Assembly (NCBI GenBank): GCA_042408415.1
Contig: JBHORE010000102.1
Span: forward strand, 1 to 10,203
DNA length: 10,203 nucleotides
Direction of reading: 5' to 3'
From: Thermobaculum sp042408415
GTDB lineage: Bacteria > Chloroflexota > Chloroflexia > Thermobaculales > Thermobaculaceae
A model generated the notes under the pieces. It made no database searches, was not told the origin of the DNA, and saw nothing but the letters and a program-made list of their open reading frames with translations. The translations under genes and the position numbers were made by a program. Below, piece after piece: positions 8,153-10,203 of this stretch (position 1 is the first letter of the stretch; each line of letters starts with the position of its first letter).

Positions 8153-8755
8153 ATGATTTTATCTGACACGATGATCATAGACGCGATAAAGACTGGATGG
8201 GTGTCCTTTGACCCACCGGTTGACATAGACATACAGGTCCAACCAGCTTCGGTTGATCTGCGGCTTGGCAACACCTTTAGGGTCTACAACTATGCGCAAC
8301 AGGCAGTTATAGATCCGACCGAAGACATAGATCTTGATTCGATATCTCAGATTGTGCGACTGGAAGACAAACCATTCATATTGCACCCAGGCGCATTTGT
8401 ACTGGGATCTACGATGGAATACGTAAAAATACCCCCTGATTTAGTTGGGAGGCTTGAAGGTAGAAGTAGCCTCGGTAGATTGGGTGTAGTTGTACATTCT
8501 ACGGCTGGATTCATAGACCCAGGTTTTGAGGGTAACATAACTCTTGAGATCAGCAATATCGGGAAGATACCAGTTGCCCTAAGAGCTGGTATTAGAATAT
8601 GCCAACTCACTCTTATGCATACAGGGCCTGTAGCTCGTCCATACGGTCCACTAAGAGGCAGCAAGTATCAGGGGCAGAGAGAACCTACTCCAAGCAGGAT
8701 CAAGAACGACGTAGAATTCCTCAGAAGAGGTGAGATAAAAGTAGGGGAAAGCTAG
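8153..8755 (+). CDS. dcd: dCTP deaminase, probably the bifunctional dCTP deaminase/dUTPase type
   Basis: This 200-residue protein has the normal length and fold of Dcd, a cytoplasmic homotrimer of the dUTPase superfamily. It deaminates dCTP to dUTP; bifunctional forms go on to dUMP and pyrophosphate, feeding thymidylate synthesis. Visible motifs are QPASVDLRLG (30-39), GRSSLGRLG (103-111), HSTAGFIDPGFEG (115-127) and the strand NITLEISN with Glu132. At a constant offset of 6 from E. coli Dcd, Ser105, Arg109 and Glu132 match the catalytic Ser111, Arg115 and Glu138. HSTAGFIDPGF and GSKYQGQREPTPSR resemble the actinobacterial bifunctional enzyme more than E. coli HVTAHRIDPGW. Bifunctionality is inferred from this resemblance. 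The ATG is supported by AGGAG seven bases upstream. The gene lies 27 bases after the giant NACHT-TPR gene, likely in one operon, and converges on a dUTPase gene. Confidence 0.93.
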   Translation: MILSDTMIIDAIKTGWVSFDPPVDIDIQVQPASVDLRLGNTFRVYNYAQQAVIDPTEDIDLDSISQIVRLEDKPFILHPGAFVLGSTMEYVKIPPDLVGRLEGRSSLGRLGVVVHSTAGFIDPGFEGNITLEISNIGKIPVALRAGIRICQLTLMHTGPVARPYGPLRGSKYQGQREPTPSRIKNDVEFLRRGEIKVGES

Positions 8756-8767
8756 GGTGCTCGTGAA

Positions 8768-8800
8768 GCACGTGGTAGCAATATGATTGCTACCACGTGC
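8768..8800. terminator. Perfect 15-bp hairpin between convergent dcd and dUTPase genes, probable bidirectional terminator
   Basis: The left arm GCACGTGGTAGCAAT (8768-8782) and its exact reverse complement (8786-8800) are separated by the 3-base loop ATG. The structure lies 12 bases after the dcd stop. It also contains the last three sense codons and the TAG stop of the opposite-strand dUTPase gene. Neither side carries a long T-run (GATCTTTG on the plus strand, TTCACGAG on the minus), so it is not a classic strong intrinsic terminator. Transcription arrest or 3'-end protection on both strands is the likeliest role. A smaller competing stem, GTGCT/AGCAC (8757-8761 with 8767-8771), overlaps its left arm. 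Confidence 0.7.
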
Positions 8801-9281
8801 GATCTTTGTATTGCCCTTCGTACAGCTTGTGTGCTCTGGTAGGTAGTTTGAAGAATACTAACTGCACTATGCGAGCATCCTTACGTACCCAAAACCCGTG
8901 TGGATTATGTACACAGAGCATAGCTTCGCCCTTTCCCCTAAAACCCGAATCCCATAGGGCAGTTCCAACCGACACTCCCATCCTCAGAAGGCTGGATCTA
9001 GGCCTAGCAATAGCAAACCTATCCTCGGGAATAGTCACTAGCTCATTGAAACCAATCTTGTAGGAGCCATGTGGTAGCCATATCCAACCTTCTGGGTCAA
9101 ACTCAAGCCTCTCAGTCCGTGGCAAGACTCTCTCGCTATTATCAAATGCCAGTTTGCCAGCTTCCAGAAAACGCTCTACCCAAGCAAGTGTAAGTTCTAC
9201 ACCGTTGGGCTGCGTCTGTTCCTCAAGGTCTATATAATCCCTGATAAAGTCTGCTGCGTTGATATCCACTTCCTCAGACAT
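8790..9281 (-). CDS. dut: dUTPase (deoxyuridine 5'-triphosphate nucleotidohydrolase), archaeal/Dcd-like type
   Basis: This 163-residue protein belongs to the Dcd/dUTPase superfamily and should hydrolyse dUTP to dUMP and pyrophosphate as a trimer. Motifs are QPNGVELTL (24-32), PRSSLLRMGV (94-103), ALWDSGFRGKGEAML (108-122) with the expected motif-3 Asp111, RIVQLVFFKL (137-146) and a C-terminal YEGQYKDRTW. The layout is that of short archaeal dUTPases rather than the E. coli Dut type with a Gly-rich GFGSTG tail. The strand holding the deaminase Glu in dCTP deaminases reads EAMLCVHN here, with no Glu at the aligned position, so deaminase activity is not expected. The start ATG (9281) has GGAG seven bases upstream on its strand. 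It converges on dcd with 34 bases between stops and is divergent from ruvA. A second dUTPase beside a possibly bifunctional Dcd would be partly redundant. Confidence 0.85.
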   Translation of the reverse strand: MSEEVDINAADFIRDYIDLEEQTQPNGVELTLAWVERFLEAGKLAFDNSERVLPRTERLEFDPEGWIWLPHGSYKIGFNELVTIPEDRFAIARPRSSLLRMGVSVGTALWDSGFRGKGEAMLCVHNPHGFWVRKDARIVQLVFFKLPTRAHKLYEGQYKDRTW

Positions 9282-9392
9282 ATCATAGCTCCACTACTAT
9301 TTATTCAAGATAAAATACCTCATTGGGCATACATAATCAGCTAAACTCGTGATAACGAAAACATTTATTATGATATTGCAAAGCAAGAGGGC
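9282..9392. promoter_or_regulatory. Divergent intergenic region between dUTPase and ruvA, with weak promoter candidates
   Basis: These 111 AT-rich bases must hold start signals for both genes. For ruvA, TATGAT at 9369-9374 is a good -10 candidate, but the sequence about 16 bases upstream (TCGTGA, 9347-9352) is a poor -35. For the minus-strand dUTPase gene, TATTTT (plus-strand 9312-9317) and CTGATT (plus-strand 9335-9340) form a weak pair with a 17-base spacer. The dUTPase ribosome site GGAG is at 9289-9292 (minus). No convincing LexA-type palindrome or riboswitch is seen. If the -10 at 9369 is used, the ruvA leader is very short. Confidence 0.3.
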
Positions 9393-9971
9393 ATGATCGC
9401 ATCAATCAAGGGACATATAGAATACAAGCTGAACGATGGGTTGATCGTACAGGTCGGAGGTGTTGGCCTGAGGGTATTCACGCCATCCTCGATGGTTAGA
9501 GAGATTGGGGAGATCGGTGATGAAGTGTACCTGCATACATACCTGATGGTTAGAGAAGACGCCTTAACACTTTACGGCTTCTCCACTAGAGAACAGCTAG
9601 GATTGTTTGAGCTGCTCATATCGGTAACTGGAGTGGGCCCTAACCATGCCCTAAATATACTATCATCGGCAAGTGTCGAAGAGATACAGACGGCTATTGC
9701 TCAGGAGAACGCGCAATTCTTCTCACTCATACCAAGAATAGGCAAGAAACTAGCCGCAAGGATAATTCTAGAGCTGAAGGGCAAAGTGGAACCTTCCGGT
9801 AAGGCGGTCCAGATAATCGGGCACAAAGATGAGGAGCTGGTTTCTGCGCTCTTAGCGCTTGGCTACACACTTGGAGAGGCACAAGCAGCTGTCCGTAGTC
9901 TTCCTACAGATAAAGAGCTTCCCATGGAGGAGAAGCTTAGGCTAGCGCTCTCCTATTTCAGCACTCCTTAG
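9393..9971 (+). CDS. ruvA: Holliday junction branch migration protein RuvA
   Basis: This 192-residue protein has the full RuvA length. RuvA tetramers bind Holliday junctions and load the RuvB motor for branch migration during recombination and repair. Domain I is the OB-fold (1-62), starting with the typical MIASIKG. The acidic pin Glu55-Asp56 falls at the same positions as in E. coli. Two helix-hairpin-helix motifs follow, ISVTGVGPNHAL (76-87) and LIPRIGKKLAARIILELKGK (112-131). The RuvB-binding domain III lies at about 146-192 (ELVSALLALGYTLGEAQAAV). In HhH2 the usual PGVGKK reads PRIGKK, and HhH1 has Asn where Lys is common; both are mild changes. The purine-rich AAGAGG sits only two bases before the ATG, an unusually tight spacing, but family N-termini support this start. 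Neither ruvC nor ruvB is adjacent; a P1 peptidase gene follows after 10 bases. Confidence 0.96.
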   Translation: MIASIKGHIEYKLNDGLIVQVGGVGLRVFTPSSMVREIGEIGDEVYLHTYLMVREDALTLYGFSTREQLGLFELLISVTGVGPNHALNILSSASVEEIQTAIAQENAQFFSLIPRIGKKLAARIILELKGKVEPSGKAVQIIGHKDEELVSALLALGYTLGEAQAAVRSLPTDKELPMEEKLRLALSYFSTP

Positions 9972-9977
9972 GAGGAG
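9970..9977 (+). promoter_or_regulatory. Strong ribosome binding site of the P1 peptidase, overlapping the ruvA stop
   Basis: AGGAGGAG starts inside the TAG stop of ruvA and ends 4 bases before ATG 9982 (6 from the AGGAGG core). It is close to a perfect anti-16S match. The overlap with the ruvA stop suggests translational coupling within one operon. Confidence 0.85.
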
Positions 9978-9981
9978 CCTG

Positions 9982-10203
9982 ATGCAAGACAGCATACTAG
10001 ATGTAGCGGGTATTGAAGTTGGTAGCACTGAGGACCAAATTATTCGTACCGGCTGCACAGTGGTGCTGTGCAAGCAGGGAGCTACTGTAGGGGTAGATGT
10101 TAGGGGAGCTGCTCCAGCTACGAGAGAAACAGATCTATGCAGATCCGGTAATCTAGTCAGCAAAGTACACGCAATCCTCCTGACAGGTGGTAGTGCTTTT
10201 GGA
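9982..10203 (+). CDS. P1 family peptidase (DmpA/S58, N-terminal nucleophile fold), 3' partial
   Basis: Seventy-four codons are visible and the frame runs off the window end. The N-terminus matches the P1/DmpA family: VAGIEVGS resembles the conserved opening, RTGCTVVLC precedes the strand GATVGVDVRGAAPATRETDL (RG-x-x-P-x-TRETDL is a family signature), and VHAILLTGGSAFG is the conserved Gly-rich segment. Members are made as one chain that self-cleaves before an internal Ser/Thr, which then acts as nucleophile. That residue would lie well downstream and cannot be checked. Family members include beta-peptidyl aminopeptidases, and the fold is shared with NylC-type hydrolases; many have no known substrate. 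No signal peptide is seen, so a cytoplasmic enzyme is likely. The start is set by AGGAGGAG immediately upstream. It begins 10 bases after ruvA with no evident functional link. Confidence 0.88.
   Translation, partial: MQDSILDVAGIEVGSTEDQIIRTGCTVVLCKQGATVGVDVRGAAPATRETDLCRSGNLVSKVHAILLTGGSAFG

Noticed and set aside
8159..8664. Two minus-strand ORFs opposite dcd
   Set aside because: Shadows of dcd, whose catalytic motifs are fully conserved on the plus strand.
8153..8755. Calling dcd a dedicated antiphage dCTP deaminase
   Set aside because: Its length and motifs are those of ordinary Dcd or Dcd-Dut enzymes. It shows no extra regulatory domain, so defence is kept only as a hypothesis from context.
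8797..9063. Plus-strand 88-codon ORF opposite the dUTPase gene
   Set aside because: It has no recognisable motifs and poor start context, and is antisense to clear dUTPase motifs.
9942..10163. Minus-strand 73-codon ORF opposite the ruvA end and the P1 peptidase start
   Set aside because: The plus strand carries the RuvA C-terminus, a near-perfect ribosome site and the P1 family signature, so this is a shadow.

Overview
The window is bacterial DNA of moderate GC. RuvA, strong Shine-Dalgarno sites and short intergenic gaps show this. Arginine AGA/AGG and isoleucine ATA codons look frequent by eye, a bias often seen in thermophiles. The flavoprotein family and the NACHT architecture resemble those of Chloroflexota or Thermobaculum-like bacteria. 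That placement is an impression from family resemblance, not a demonstrated assignment.

Layout, left to right. (1) Positions 1-1284 (+) hold the 3' part of an FAD-dependent oxidoreductase of the amine-oxidase/protoporphyrinogen-oxidase fold; its N-terminal start lies outside the window. (2) After a 118-base gap, 1403-8125 (+) encodes a giant 2240-residue protein: a NACHT-type STAND NTPase fused to 51 consecutive TPR units. (3) After 27 bases, 8153-8755 (+) encodes a dCTP deaminase whose motifs resemble the bifunctional deaminase/dUTPase type. (4) On the opposite strand, 8790-9281 encodes a second member of the same superfamily, an archaeal-type dUTPase. The two genes converge on a perfect 15-bp hairpin that contains the stop codon of the dUTPase. 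(5) A 111-base divergent intergenic region precedes ruvA (9393-9971, +). (6) Ten bases later begins a P1-family (DmpA/S58) peptidase, cut off by the window end.

How they fit together. The dCTP deaminase and dUTPase both feed dUMP, and so dTMP, synthesis and limit uracil in DNA. RuvA acts at Holliday junctions, so the right part has a DNA-maintenance flavour. The NACHT-TPR protein is the unusual element. It has the switch-like NTPase of NLR-like proteins and a very long sensor-like superhelix, but no recognisable N-terminal effector domain.

Hand alignment of its TPR array shows a two-unit (68-residue) period. Odd units mostly carry Arg/Lys at helix-A position 12. Even units mostly carry Glu at position 6, which is never Glu in odd units. 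This alternation is the most striking structure in the window. The close co-orientation of the NACHT-TPR gene with a nucleotide-depleting type of enzyme allows a speculative defence hypothesis, but the deaminase itself looks like a housekeeping enzyme.
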